Notes under the pieces: generated by a model | What the model saw: the letters and a program-made list of their open reading frames with translations, nothing else | What the model was told of the DNA's origin: nothing | Database searches by the model: none | Part shown: positions 43,746 to 51,917 of the stretch, in pieces | How the letters are laid out: each line of letters starts with the position of its first letter | Numbering within the stretch: the stretch's first letter is position 1 | Assembly: GCF_008033385.1 (NCBI RefSeq) | Contig: NZ_VOGY01000009.1 | Location: 1 to 64,000 of the forward strand | Length of the DNA stretch: 64,000 nt | Direction of reading: 5' to 3' | DNA from: Algibacter pacificus | GTDB lineage: Bacteria; Bacteroidota; Bacteroidia; Flavobacteriales; Flavobacteriaceae | Translations under genes and position numbers: made by a program

Positions 43746-43908
43746 GTGTTAATGCGTTTAATTTTTTTGCAAAAATAAATTTTTAGTTTAAACACACAAG
43801 AAAAAAATGAATTATTTAATCATTAATTTTAAGAACGTATCTTTTTGTACTCTAAACAGTTGAAATTTATTATTGCTTTGTTAATATTACTAGCAATTTT
43901 GTTTGCCG

Positions 43909-44016
43909 TTTTTTTTTTTTTTTTTTTTTGGCGTTACCACAAGGGTCGGGCTTTCGGCAGTCGCTTTTTTTGAGAAAAACAAAAAAGAGCTTCAACAATG
44001 CCTCAATCCCTAACGC
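43909..44016. repeat. structured intergenic repeat, copy B, next to a 21-T tract
   Basis: A run of 21 T (43909-43929) adjoins an element with ends GCGTTA (43931-43936) and TAACGC (44011-44016). Inside, CTTTTTT(T)G / CAAAAAAG (43964-43972 and 43980-43987) forms a hairpin. Blocks GGCGTTACC, GGGTCGGGCTTTC and CAATCCCTAACGC match copy A at 12598. The surrounding 43746-44072 gap contains nothing else recognisable. Confidence 0.75.
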
Positions 44017-44072
44017 AGTTTTCGCTTCCAAATTAAAATAAGGCTTTTTAGCTTAAAGTTCCTTTAAAATAA

Positions 44073-44645
44073 TTAATATTTTTCAGGAATCCATTTAATT
44101 TCATTTGCTTGCAGGTCTAAAGACAACTTTCGTGCCAATACAAAAAGATAGTCCGAAAGGCGGTTTAAATACTTCAAAGCATTGGCTTCAAAAGACTCAA
44201 TGTCGTTAAGTGCCGTGGCTAAACGCTCCGCTCTACGGCACACACAGCGTGCTATATGACAAAATGACACGGTTTGATGGCCGCCTGGCAATACAAAGTG
44301 TGTCATTTCGGGTAAAGCTTCATTCATCTGATCCATGGCTTGTTCTAAATGCTCAATATCTTGAGTAGATATTTTCTCAATATTAAGTCGGTCTTTGCCA
44401 TTTTTTAAAACAGCTTTCTCAGGGTCGGTAGCCAAAATAGCCCCAACGGTGAATAATTTATGCTGAATTTCAGTAAGCAATTCCTTGTAATCTTCATGAA
44501 TGTCTTGGTCGCGAATAAGTCCTAAATGCGAGTTTAACTCATCGATGGTGCCATAACTTTCAATACGGATATGGTGTTTGGGTACCCGAGTGCCACCAAA
44601 TAATGCGGTGGTACCGTTATCTCCTGTTTTAGTATAGATTTTCAT
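44073..44645 (-). CDS. cob(I)yrinic acid a,c-diamide adenosyltransferase, PduO type
   Basis: Transfers the adenosyl group of ATP to cob(I)alamin, making adenosylcobalamin. The 190-aa protein shows the PduO/MMAB N-terminal ATP site 'IYTKTGDNGTTALFGGTRVPKHHIRIESYGTIDELNSHLGLI', the middle 'FVLPGGHQTVSFCHIARCVCRRAERLATAL' with the R-x2-R-R-x-E signature, and 'LKYLNRLSDYLFVLARKL'. It is complete. No cobalamin riboswitch is visible in the short upstream gap; an adjacent methyltransferase gene (44718) lies upstream on the same strand. Confidence 0.94.
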   Translation of the reverse strand: MKIYTKTGDNGTTALFGGTRVPKHHIRIESYGTIDELNSHLGLIRDQDIHEDYKELLTEIQHKLFTVGAILATDPEKAVLKNGKDRLNIEKISTQDIEHLEQAMDQMNEALPEMTHFVLPGGHQTVSFCHIARCVCRRAERLATALNDIESFEANALKYLNRLSDYLFVLARKLSLDLQANEIKWIPEKY

Positions 44646-44717
44646 AAGTTACGCAAGTTAAAAGTTAATGGTTTAAAATAAAAAAAATAGGAGCAAAACT
44701 TGAGTACAAATTAAAAC

Positions 44718-45488
44718 TTAAACTCGTATTTTAAAATGTTCTTTCGGCTGTTCTTTTCTAAAAAACACAAAGCCCCAGAAAAAGGTATCAATGGTTACGG
44801 TTACTTTTGGGTGTTTTTTTATAAGTTCCCAAGCAGCTTTCATGTCTTCAGACCAATAAATGTCGTCAAATATAAACACAGAATTGTTGTGTACGGTTTC
44901 TATTAGCGTTTCAAAATATTGTAAAGTGGGTTGTTTTTGGTGGTTGCCATCAAAGAAAACAAAATCGAAAGTGTTGGTTTTAAAATGATTAAGTTCATCA
45001 TTAAAATCACCTGTTTTTAAAGTGATGTTTTTCAAGTTAAACTTTTCAAAATTCTGTTTTGTAAATTCCGAAATATTTGGGCAACCTTCAATAGTGGTGA
45101 TATTTGCATTGGGGTTTCCTAAGGATAATGCCGATGTAGAAATTCCTAACGATGTTCCTAATTCCAGAACCGTTTCAGGGTTAAAATACTGGGAAAGGCG
45201 GTATAAAAGTTTGGTGCGTTTATAGGTCGATCCAGCAGTTTTTGCCATTTGTGAAATTTGGCGATTTTCCTGTGTCATGGTTTGCGAACCTGCGCCTAAA
45301 TCGGTTACGGCTATAGTCTTTTTATTATTTAAAAGTGCTTTTCGGTAGTTTTTTAATGTTTTATAATCGCTGTATTTCGTTTTATCATAAAAACATTTAG
45401 TAACCAAATTGTAAACAAAAGGGGAGTGCACACCGTGTTGGTTAGTTGATTTTAAAAGAAATTTAAAATATTGGATAATTTGATACAC
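44718..45488 (-). CDS. class I SAM-dependent methyltransferase
   Basis: A 256-aa protein with a Rossmann-like methyltransferase core of the O-methyltransferase/methyltransf_24 kind. The SAM-binding glycine motif is 'VLELGTSLGISTSALSLG', followed by 'ITTIEGCPNISEFTKQNF' (acidic loop), and 'FDFVFFDGNHQKQPTLQYFETLIETV' then 'VFIFDDIYWSEDMKAAW', the last two providing the DD/D motif near the active site. The target is not known. Upstream of the adenosyltransferase gene by 72 bp. Confidence 0.85.
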   Translation of the reverse strand: MYQIIQYFKFLLKSTNQHGVHSPFVYNLVTKCFYDKTKYSDYKTLKNYRKALLNNKKTIAVTDLGAGSQTMTQENRQISQMAKTAGSTYKRTKLLYRLSQYFNPETVLELGTSLGISTSALSLGNPNANITTIEGCPNISEFTKQNFEKFNLKNITLKTGDFNDELNHFKTNTFDFVFFDGNHQKQPTLQYFETLIETVHNNSVFIFDDIYWSEDMKAAWELIKKHPKVTVTIDTFFWGFVFFRKEQPKEHFKIRV

Positions 45489-45689
45489 GTTTTTTTAGGG
45501 TTTTCGGTGAGTGCCGTTTGTGTTTTTAAAGGTTTCCTTTTGTTGAAAATATTCGCTAAAATAAGTCTAAAAATTTAGTTGCAAAACTGACAGGTAAGCA
45601 AAGCTAGTGAAATCTTTTCCCTTTAAAAATAAATGATTTTAGTAAGTAAAGTTTCAACAGAGTAAACCTCCGAGAAAAACCAATATAAA

Positions 45690-46739
45690 TTATTTCATTT
45701 TAAATGAGTCCTCTAGTGGTTGTATGGCAATATATATTTCTGTAATCCAATCTGCGGGATTTGGTAAGTTGCGTTCTAAGTTACTGTATACTTCAATAGT
45801 CGGGCCTTGTTCTAAAGTTTCTAAACCGTTTTCTTGAATATAGCTAGCGCCTTTTGCCCAGGCTTCATTTAGATAGCTGTAGTTTCCTTTTAATATGGTT
45901 TTAACTGCTGAAAATGGCGGTAATTGCCCTGTTAAAATATCACTCTCAGTCGAGATCATTTTCTCGGTGGTTGGTATGCAACAGGAAAACATAACGGCAT
46001 TATTTTCCTCGTCCCATTTGTGATAATTAACAAAAGGTATCCCGTTTGTTGAAATGTTGTTTTTGTATACGTATGCCGCTATTGTTGGCAACATGGTTTG
46101 TGTTTTATTGGGTAATTCGCTTATTTTACAAGAGGTTGTTTTGTATAAATAATAACCACCGCCGTGTTGGGTAATTCCCATAACTTTAATGCTGTAGGCT
46201 TTCATGCTTGCCATGGAAACACTGTCTAGTTTAAATAAACCGCGTTCAAAATCGGGACCAACCGTTTTTTCAAAAGGCGCAGAAAAGGTGGTGTACATTT
46301 TAGACATAAAATCTAATTTTCCACTCATAGTCCAAGTGACTTTTGTACTATCATTTTGAGGTTCAAAAGTCCAGTGAATATCAGATTCACTTTCAAAAGG
46401 CTTAATAAAATTAATTTTTTGAGCAATCGATTTATTTTCAGAAACGGCTAAAGTGGTCATCTTTCCTTCACCTAAAATAGTACCCTTCCAAGCGTAACCA
46501 GCGCCAATATCACTCGTTTTTTCTAAGTAAGTAAGTTGGACTTCGGGTTCTTGTTCTAGCCATGGCGAAAAATGAGGCCAATTTTTGTAATCGTTAACTT
46601 CATTGAAAATCACTGGGGTAGGAGCCGCAATAATTCGGCTTCGTGAAAAGGTATATGTGTTTGGCTGTACCTCTATATAGATAGAAGCCCCAATAATGAT
46701 AATAAGTAGAAGAAATAATAGATACTTAAAAGCTTTCAT
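45690..46739 (-). CDS. SRPBCC domain fused to GyrI-like effector-binding domain
   Basis: A 349-aa protein with an N-terminal membrane anchor (YLLFLLLIIIIGASIYIEV, about residues 6-24). Residues about 30-170 are an SRPBCC/polyketide-cyclase-like domain ('SRSRIIAAPTPVIFNEVNDYKNWPHFSPWLEQEPEVQLTYLEKTSDIGAGYAWKG'), and residues about 190-345 a GyrI/AraC effector-binding domain ('PTIAAYVYKNNISTNGIPFVNYHKWDEENNAVMFSCCIPT'). Both are hydrophobic-ligand binding folds; with a membrane anchor the protein may bind small lipophilic compounds in the periplasm. A -7 element TACCTTTG (46776-46769) precedes it. Confidence 0.85.
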   Translation of the reverse strand: MKAFKYLLFLLLIIIIGASIYIEVQPNTYTFSRSRIIAAPTPVIFNEVNDYKNWPHFSPWLEQEPEVQLTYLEKTSDIGAGYAWKGTILGEGKMTTLAVSENKSIAQKINFIKPFESESDIHWTFEPQNDSTKVTWTMSGKLDFMSKMYTTFSAPFEKTVGPDFERGLFKLDSVSMASMKAYSIKVMGITQHGGGYYLYKTTSCKISELPNKTQTMLPTIAAYVYKNNISTNGIPFVNYHKWDEENNAVMFSCCIPTTEKMISTESDILTGQLPPFSAVKTILKGNYSYLNEAWAKGASYIQENGLETLEQGPTIEVYSNLERNLPNPADWITEIYIAIQPLEDSFKMK

Positions 46740-46968
46740 GGTGTTTTTTTAGTGAGAAAATATCTACCCAAAGGTAATCAATTTAAAAATTCCAAAACTA
46801 ACTTTAATAAGGTATACTATTTTTTTGTTGGTGAAATAAGCTTTTTAAGGGAAAAAAAGTGAATGTAAAAGTTGAAAAAATAATTTTTTGGTTTTTAAAA
46901 GCTATTCTACTGCAATAGTTATAGTATTTCCCTTAGGTAAACTAAATATAAAAATTACTAATAAAAAC

Positions 46969-47007
46969 AAAAAGACCGAATCTTTAATTCAAGGTTCGGT
47001 CTTTTTG
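46969..47007 (-). terminator. terminator overlapping the end of the 28-aa peptide gene
   Basis: Perfect 12-bp stem AAAAAGACCGAA / TTCGGTCTTTTT (46969-46980 and 46995-47006), loop of 14 nt containing the peptide's stop codon on the minus strand, followed by a T-rich tail. Confidence 0.85.
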
Positions 47008-47075
47008 TTTACACTAAAAGCTAAAAGTAGCAAGTTAAATAAAATAAGCGCACCGATAATGATTAATAGATTCAT
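46989..47075 (-). CDS. 28-aa single-span membrane peptide
   Basis: Minus-strand frame from ATG (47075-47073) to TGA (46991-46989) encoding MNLLIIIGALILFNLLLLAF followed by SVNKKTEP: one strongly hydrophobic helix with a short polar, basic tail, which predicts a small inner-membrane peptide. Support for it being real: the coding end runs straight into a perfect terminator whose 5' stem arm is formed by the last codons (46995-47006), and no other gene could own that terminator. Its promoter was not found. Family unknown. Confidence 0.55.
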   Translation of the reverse strand: MNLLIIIGALILFNLLLLAFSVNKKTEP

Positions 47076-47294
47076 AATTGATTTATTTTAATAGCATATC
47101 TTATAGATACACTATTAGAAAAAAGGTTGCGTCAAAAAACATATAAATTTTTATAAATCAGCGGAACAAGCTTATTTGGTTTAAATAATGTTGCTGAAAA
47201 ATTAATGTTTTGCCAAGGTGTATAATGACCATAAATTAGACTAAGTGAGAGCTATAAATAATACCAATGAAATCTGTTTATTGTTTGCTTTAAT

Positions 47295-47480
47295 CTATTT
47301 GAAGAAAAATTTAATAGCCGCAATAGAAAGAATAAAAGCAATAAAAGCAAACAAAACCCAAATACTTCCTTTGTAAAATTGTTTGTGTAGTTTTAAATCT
47401 TTTCGATACATAAAGCCTATAATTATAGCAAATACTATAAAGAATACTGCTCCAAAAATTTTTTGTTCTGTACTAAACAT
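47295..47480 (-). CDS. small two-helix membrane protein
   Basis: A 61-aa protein with two hydrophobic segments (about residues 7-24 and 40-58) separated by a basic loop ('YRKDLKLHKQFYKGS') that should face the cytoplasm. Similar short proteins are common in Flavobacteriaceae, but I cannot name a function. A -7 element TAAATTTG on the minus strand (47501-47494) ends 13 bp upstream of the ATG, so the leader is very short. Confidence 0.75.
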   Translation of the reverse strand: MFSTEQKIFGAVFFIVFAIIIGFMYRKDLKLHKQFYKGSIWVLFAFIAFILSIAAIKFFFK

Positions 47481-47557
47481 ATCGTTTTTTTTGCAAATTT
47501 ACTTAATAGTTGCTAGATTTCTATCTTCGTAGAAATTAAAAATTAGAAAGAAATCTT

Positions 47558-47944
47558 ATGAAAAATAAAATAGAAGCAGTAAAAGCCTTTCATACCGCCT
47601 TTAAAATAGGTCATAGAGAAACACCAAAAGCAGATTTAGGTAACGCTAAAAACACCTTGCGTTTCGATTTAATGAAAGAAGAAAACGAAGAATATTTAGA
47701 GGCTGCAAATAATAACGATTTGGTTGAGGTTGCCGATGCTTTGGGCGATATGCTTTATATATTATGTGGCACCATTATAGAACATGGTATGCAATATAAA
47801 ATTGAAGCAGTTTTTGATGAAATTCAACGCAGTAATATGAGTAAATTAGGAGAGGGCGGAGAACCTATTTACCGAGAGGACGGAAAAGTATTAAAAGGAC
47901 CAAACTATTTTAAACCGAATATAGCTGAAATTTTAAAGAAATAG
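47558..47944 (+). CDS. MazG-like / PRA-PH family nucleoside triphosphate pyrophosphohydrolase
   Basis: All-alpha NTP pyrophosphatase of 128 aa. The metal-binding signature E-E-x2-E ... E-x2-D is present: 'MKEENEEYLEAANNNDLVEVADALGDMLYILCG' (about residues 39-71), followed by 'EIQRSNMSKLGEGGEPIYREDGKVLKGPNYFKPNI', typical of the subfamily that includes Cof-like phosphoribosyl-ATP pyrophosphohydrolase homologues. The exact nucleotide substrate is not known; a house-cleaning role is likely. A hairpin terminator follows at 47953. Confidence 0.85.
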   Translation: MKNKIEAVKAFHTAFKIGHRETPKADLGNAKNTLRFDLMKEENEEYLEAANNNDLVEVADALGDMLYILCGTIIEHGMQYKIEAVFDEIQRSNMSKLGEGGEPIYREDGKVLKGPNYFKPNIAEILKK

Positions 47945-47952
47945 ATGAATAC

Positions 47953-47996
47953 AAAAAAGAGAGAAAGCTATTTTTAGAATTCTCTCTTTTTTTTTA
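47953..47996. terminator. bidirectional terminator between MazG-like and ilvE genes
   Basis: Stem AAAAAAGAGAGAA / TTCTCTCTTTTTT (47953-47965 and 47980-47992) with a 14-nt loop, followed by further T. It serves both convergent genes. Confidence 0.85.
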
Positions 47997-48016
47997 TCTT
48001 AATTCAAGGTGAAAAA

Positions 48017-49084
48017 TTATTTCACAGCGTAACGCCATCCAAAAGGATCTTCAGATTTATTCGTTTGAATATCCGTAATGCGCTTTTTTAAGTAACTTGC
48101 GTAAGTATCTTCTAATTCTGGTAAATCAAAATCTTCATCTTTATATCCAAAACCAGAAATTGGAGAAATTACAGCAGCTGTACCTGCGCCAAACATCTCT
48201 TTTAACGAGCCGTCTTTGGCAGAATCGATAACTTCTTTAACGGTTATTTTTCTAACTTCAACTGGTATATTTTCAGATTCAGCTAATTGAATAATGCTTT
48301 TACGGGTAATACCATCCAGAATTCTATCGCTTGTAGGGCCTGTTATTAAGGTGTCGTTAATACGTACAAAAATATTCATAGCGCCAGCTTCTTCAATATA
48401 TTCGTGGGTATTGTCATCGGTCCAAATAACTTGTTGGTAGCCTTTTTCTATGGCTAATTGTGTTGGGTAAAATTGCCCAGCATAATTACCGCCAGCTTTT
48501 GCAAAACCAACCCCACCGTTAGCAGAGCGTGAGTATTTTTCTTCAATTAAAACGTTTACCTTTCCAGAGAAATAAGCGCCAGATGGTGCGGTGCAAATTA
48601 TAAATTTATAAGCATCGGCAGGCGAGGCATGAAAACCATTTCCTGAAGCGAAAATAAACGGACGAATATATAACGAACTCCCTTCGTTTTTAGGAATCCA
48701 ATCGCTATCAACTTCTAATAATGCTTTTAAACCATCCATGAAATAATTTTCAGGTAATTCTGGAATTGCTAAGCGTTTTGCTGAAATATTTAAACGTTTA
48801 AAATTATCTAACGGACGAAATAACCAGACCTTTTCATCAACATCTTTATAGGCTTTCATTCCCTCAAAAATAGATTGTCCGTAATGGAAAATCTTAGACG
48901 ATGGGTCTAAAGTGATAGGTTCGTAAGGGGTTACCTTTGGAGCTTGCCACTTGCCATTTTCATAGTTGCACACTAACATGTGGTCTGAAAAAACACTTCC
49001 AAACTTTAAATCATCAAAATCTACATCGTTAATTTTTGTAGATTTTGTTTTTATAATCTCGACGTTGTTGATTATAGCACTCAT
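48017..49084 (-). CDS. ilvE: branched-chain amino acid aminotransferase
   Basis: PLP enzyme, last step of Leu/Ile/Val synthesis and first step of their degradation. The 355-aa protein is of the class IV type with the longer eukaryote-like N-terminus. Signatures: 'FHYGQSIFEGMKAYKDVDEKVWLFRPLDNFKRLNISAKRL', 'SLYIRPFIFASG', the PLP lysine in 'GVGFAKAGGNYAGQFYPTQLA', 'EEAGAMNIFVRINDTLITGPTSDRILDGITRKSIIQLA' and 'EMFGAGTAAVISPI'. Divergent from mnmD with a 230-bp gap. No leader-peptide attenuator was recognised. Confidence 0.96.
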   Translation of the reverse strand: MSAIINNVEIIKTKSTKINDVDFDDLKFGSVFSDHMLVCNYENGKWQAPKVTPYEPITLDPSSKIFHYGQSIFEGMKAYKDVDEKVWLFRPLDNFKRLNISAKRLAIPELPENYFMDGLKALLEVDSDWIPKNEGSSLYIRPFIFASGNGFHASPADAYKFIICTAPSGAYFSGKVNVLIEEKYSRSANGGVGFAKAGGNYAGQFYPTQLAIEKGYQQVIWTDDNTHEYIEEAGAMNIFVRINDTLITGPTSDRILDGITRKSIIQLAESENIPVEVRKITVKEVIDSAKDGSLKEMFGAGTAAVISPISGFGYKDEDFDLPELEDTYASYLKKRITDIQTNKSEDPFGWRYAVK

Positions 49085-49316
49085 ATTCTTTTAATTTAGA
49101 CGGTAAATTTAAGTAAATTCGTTTTTAAAATTTAGGTATATTTACATAAATTGTTTAAAATAGAAACATTCAGTAAGGTAAGTTCTTTTTCTTGCTAATT
49201 ATTCATGCTTTTTAAGTGTTATCTTACAAAAATTAAATAAAAGACAATTGTGTAAATAATAGAACCTTAGAAACGTTTTCTTTTAAAACGGTAAGAGTTC
49301 TCTAAAAATAGTATTT

Positions 49317-50000
49317 TTGAAAAGAGAAGTTGTCATAACGGCCGATGGTTCATCAACCATTCATTTGCCAGATTGGGACGAGCAATATCATTCTAAACAC
49401 GGCGCTATACAGGAAGCTTATCATGTATTTATAAAACATGGTTTGCACTATTTTTATTCTGAAAATATAAAGTCTGATAAGGCTCTTTCTATATTAGAAA
49501 TTGGTTTTGGCACCGGATTAAATGCTTTTATCACCCTTTTAGAAGCTGAAAAGTTAAACTTAAAAATAGATTATGTTGGCGTAGAAGCTTATCCCGTTTC
49601 CACGGAAGAAATCCGTTTGTTAAATTATATAAACGAGTTAAAAGCAGAAGCAAACGAGTCTGTTTTTAAGAGGTTACATGAAGTGGCTTGGAATAGAAAA
49701 CAAGAAATAACGACCTTTTTTTCAATTGAAAAACAGCAGAAGTTTTTTGCAGAAATAGAAGATGAAGCTGTTTTTAATCTCATTTATTTTGATGCTTTTG
49801 GCGCGCGTGTGCAACCCGAATTATGGACAGAACCTATATTTAAAAGCATGTATAAAGCCTTAAAGCCAAATGGGGTTTTGGTAACTTATGCTGCAAAAGG
49901 TAGTGTGCGTCGTGCTATGCAAGCTGTTGGTTTTACCGTAGAACGTTTAGAAGGGCCTCCTGGAAAACGGGAGATGTTGCGGGGCTCTAAATTAGTTTAA
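49317..50000 (+). CDS. mnmD: tRNA (mnm5s2U34) methyltransferase MnmD-type
   Basis: SAM-dependent methyltransferase, stand-alone homologue of the MnmC N-domain, completing the wobble modification mnm5s2U34. The 227-aa protein has 'TIHLPDWDEQYHSKHGAIQEAYHVFIKHGL', the SAM motif 'ILEIGFGTGLNAFITLLEA', 'LIYFDAFGARVQPELWTEPIFKSMYKALKPNGVLVTYAAKGSVRRAM' and 'GPPGKREMLRGSKL'. The FAD oxidoreductase half is not fused. The start is TTG at 49317; no in-frame ATG is available, although that TTG also forms the end of a perfect -7-like TATTTTTG. Confidence 0.92.
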   Translation: MKREVVITADGSSTIHLPDWDEQYHSKHGAIQEAYHVFIKHGLHYFYSENIKSDKALSILEIGFGTGLNAFITLLEAEKLNLKIDYVGVEAYPVSTEEIRLLNYINELKAEANESVFKRLHEVAWNRKQEITTFFSIEKQQKFFAEIEDEAVFNLIYFDAFGARVQPELWTEPIFKSMYKALKPNGVLVTYAAKGSVRRAMQAVGFTVERLEGPPGKREMLRGSKLV

Positions 50001-50115
50001 AAATTAATTTTTATGTTCAATAAAAAAAAGGAAACTTTATAATAAATAGTGTGTTAAACCTTCTATAAAAAGTAATAAAAGCCTGGAGTTTTTTTGTAAA
50101 TTTAAAAAAAAAGAT

Positions 50116-51024
50116 ATGCGCGTTTTAATTACTGGGGCAACGGGATTAGTTGGACAAAATATTGTGAATCTCTGCCACATACAAAATATTCAAGTTAACT
50201 TTTTAACCACGAGTAAATCTAAACTTGTGAAAAATAAAAATTATCAAGGTTTTTTTTGGAACCCTGAAACGAAAGAAATCGATTTAGAGTGTTTTAAAAA
50301 TGTAGATGCTATTATTAATCTAGCTGGGGCTACAATTTCAAAACGATGGACTACCTCGTATAAAAAAATAATTTTATCTAGTCGAGTAGATAGTCTTCAG
50401 TTACTCTTCGATAGTCTAAAAAAAATACCACATAATATTACTCAAATCATATCGGCAAGTGCTATTGGTTTATATCCGGATTCTTTAACCAAATATTATA
50501 CTGAGGATTTTGAAAATAACACCCCCAATTCGTTTTTAAGTCAAGTTGTGAGTGCTTGGGAAACAGCCGTTGATCGATTTTCAGAATTAAATATTAAAGT
50601 GTCTAAAGTTAGAATTGGTTTAGTTTTAGCCGAAAATGGCGGGGCATTATCCGAAATGATAAAACCTGTAAAAGTGGGTTTAGGGGCTGCTTTTGGTAGT
50701 GGAAAACAATGGCAATCGTGGATTCATATTGAAGATTTATCACAGATTTTTATGTTCGTCTTTTTAGAAAAATTAGAAGGCGTGTTTAATGCGGTTGCTC
50801 CAAATCCAACCACTAATTACGAATTAATTAAAACCATAGCCACCACAATGGAACGCCCGTTTTTTATGCCTAATATTCCAAAGTTTGTAATGAGGTTAGT
50901 GCTTGGAGAAATGCATGTGTTATTGTTCGAAAGTCAGCGTGTAAGCGCTACAAAAATTGAAGATGCTGGATACGAATTTAAATTTCACCATTTGCAACCC
51001 GCATTATCAGACCTACTTATTTAA
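50116..51024 (+). CDS. TIGR01777 family oxidoreductase (NAD-dependent epimerase type)
   Basis: Short-chain dehydrogenase/epimerase-like protein of 302 aa. The nucleotide-binding motif 'MRVLITGATGLVGQNIV' starts the protein; 'VDAIINLAGATISKRWTTSYKKIILSSRVDS', 'QIISASAIGLYPD', 'KVRIGLVLAENGGALSEMIKPVKVGLGAAFGSGKQWQSWIHIEDLS' and the C-terminal 'ALSDLL' region are typical of the TIGR01777/SDR39U1 family. The substrate is unknown. It follows mnmD by 115 bp. Confidence 0.9.
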   Translation: MRVLITGATGLVGQNIVNLCHIQNIQVNFLTTSKSKLVKNKNYQGFFWNPETKEIDLECFKNVDAIINLAGATISKRWTTSYKKIILSSRVDSLQLLFDSLKKIPHNITQIISASAIGLYPDSLTKYYTEDFENNTPNSFLSQVVSAWETAVDRFSELNIKVSKVRIGLVLAENGGALSEMIKPVKVGLGAAFGSGKQWQSWIHIEDLSQIFMFVFLEKLEGVFNAVAPNPTTNYELIKTIATTMERPFFMPNIPKFVMRLVLGEMHVLLFESQRVSATKIEDAGYEFKFHHLQPALSDLLI

Positions 51025-51035
51025 GAGATAGGTAT

Positions 51036-51076
51036 AAAAAAAAGCAGCTCTTAAAATTAAGAACTGCCTTTTTAGG
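51036..51076. terminator. bidirectional terminator between TIGR01777 and YceI genes
   Basis: Stem GCAG-C-TCTTAA / TTAAGA-A-CTGC inside A- and T-runs, between convergent genes. Confidence 0.85.
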
Positions 51077-51101
51077 ATGTTATTTTTAATAGATGCTCTA
51101 A

Positions 51102-51761
51102 TTAAGACTTTCCAGCTTTAACAGTTATTTTTAATTCAATATCGTCGTTAATAAATTTATCACCTAAATTATCAAAAATAGATTTCGATCCGTATTGTAC
51201 GTTCCATTTTGTTCTATCGATAGAGAAAACCTCACTGGTAATAGTAGTAGCTCCATCTTGGTTTGCAATAGTTACAGGAAAAGTAACATTGTTTTTAACG
51301 TCTTTAAGTGTTAAATTTCCAGAAAGCATAGTTTTTCCAGCAACTTCTTTAACCTCGGTAATTGTAAAAATAGCATTCGGGTATTTTTCAACATCAAAAA
51401 AGTCGGCATTTGTTAGGTGGTTATACAATTTAGCATGGGCTTTATCATCAGCAGGAATATCTAAAACCTTAATAGATTTCATATCAATAATAAACGATCC
51501 TCCAACAACTTTTCCGTTAGAAACATTAAGCATTCCTTCTTCTATACTAATGGTTCCATTGTGCGACCCTGTAGGTTTAAAACCTGTCCAAGCTATAGAT
51601 GATGCCGCAAGATCTACGGGGTAAACTTCAATGTTTTCAGCTTCATTTTCAACAGGGGTTTCAGCTTCAGTTGTCGTTGCTTCTTTAGCTTTGTTTTTAC
51701 AGTTAAAAACAGAAAGACTTAATACACTAATAAATAAAATACTAACAAATTTCTTTTTCAT
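51102..51761 (-). CDS. YceI family lipoprotein
   Basis: Periplasmic lipocalin-like isoprenoid-binding family protein of 219 aa. The signal ends in SVFNC (lipidated Cys21), followed by an acidic Glu/Thr-rich linker. The YceI pattern is clear: 'AASSIAWTGFKPTGSHNGTISIEEGMLNVSNGKVVGGSFIIDMKSIKVLDI', 'HLTNADFFDVEKYPNAIFTITEV', 'LTLKDVKNNVTFPVTI', 'SIDRTKWNVQYGSKSIFDNLGDKFINDDIELKITVKA'. It probably binds a hydrophobic chain such as a polyisoprenoid; the ligand is not known here. Confidence 0.93.
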   Translation of the reverse strand: MKKKFVSILFISVLSLSVFNCKNKAKEATTTEAETPVENEAENIEVYPVDLAASSIAWTGFKPTGSHNGTISIEEGMLNVSNGKVVGGSFIIDMKSIKVLDIPADDKAHAKLYNHLTNADFFDVEKYPNAIFTITEVKEVAGKTMLSGNLTLKDVKNNVTFPVTIANQDGATTITSEVFSIDRTKWNVQYGSKSIFDNLGDKFINDDIELKITVKAGKS

Positions 51762-51917
51762 TGTTAAATGGTTTAATAGTTTAGTGGGTAAAATTACACA
51801 AAACGAATTTTAATGTAAAGAATTTACAATAAAATAATTTAGTGACATTATGGCATTTTAATAATATTGGCAGTACTTTTGCCAACTAATTTTAAGAATT
51901 GCAAAACCGAAATTACA

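Noticed and set aside
44646-44717. Cobalamin riboswitch before the adenosyltransferase gene
   Set aside because: The gap to the upstream gene is only 72 bp, and no B12-box-like sequence is present.
46888-47091. 67-codon plus-strand frame
   Set aside because: It runs through the perfect terminator stem at 46969-47007 and is antisense to the better-supported 28-codon membrane peptide.
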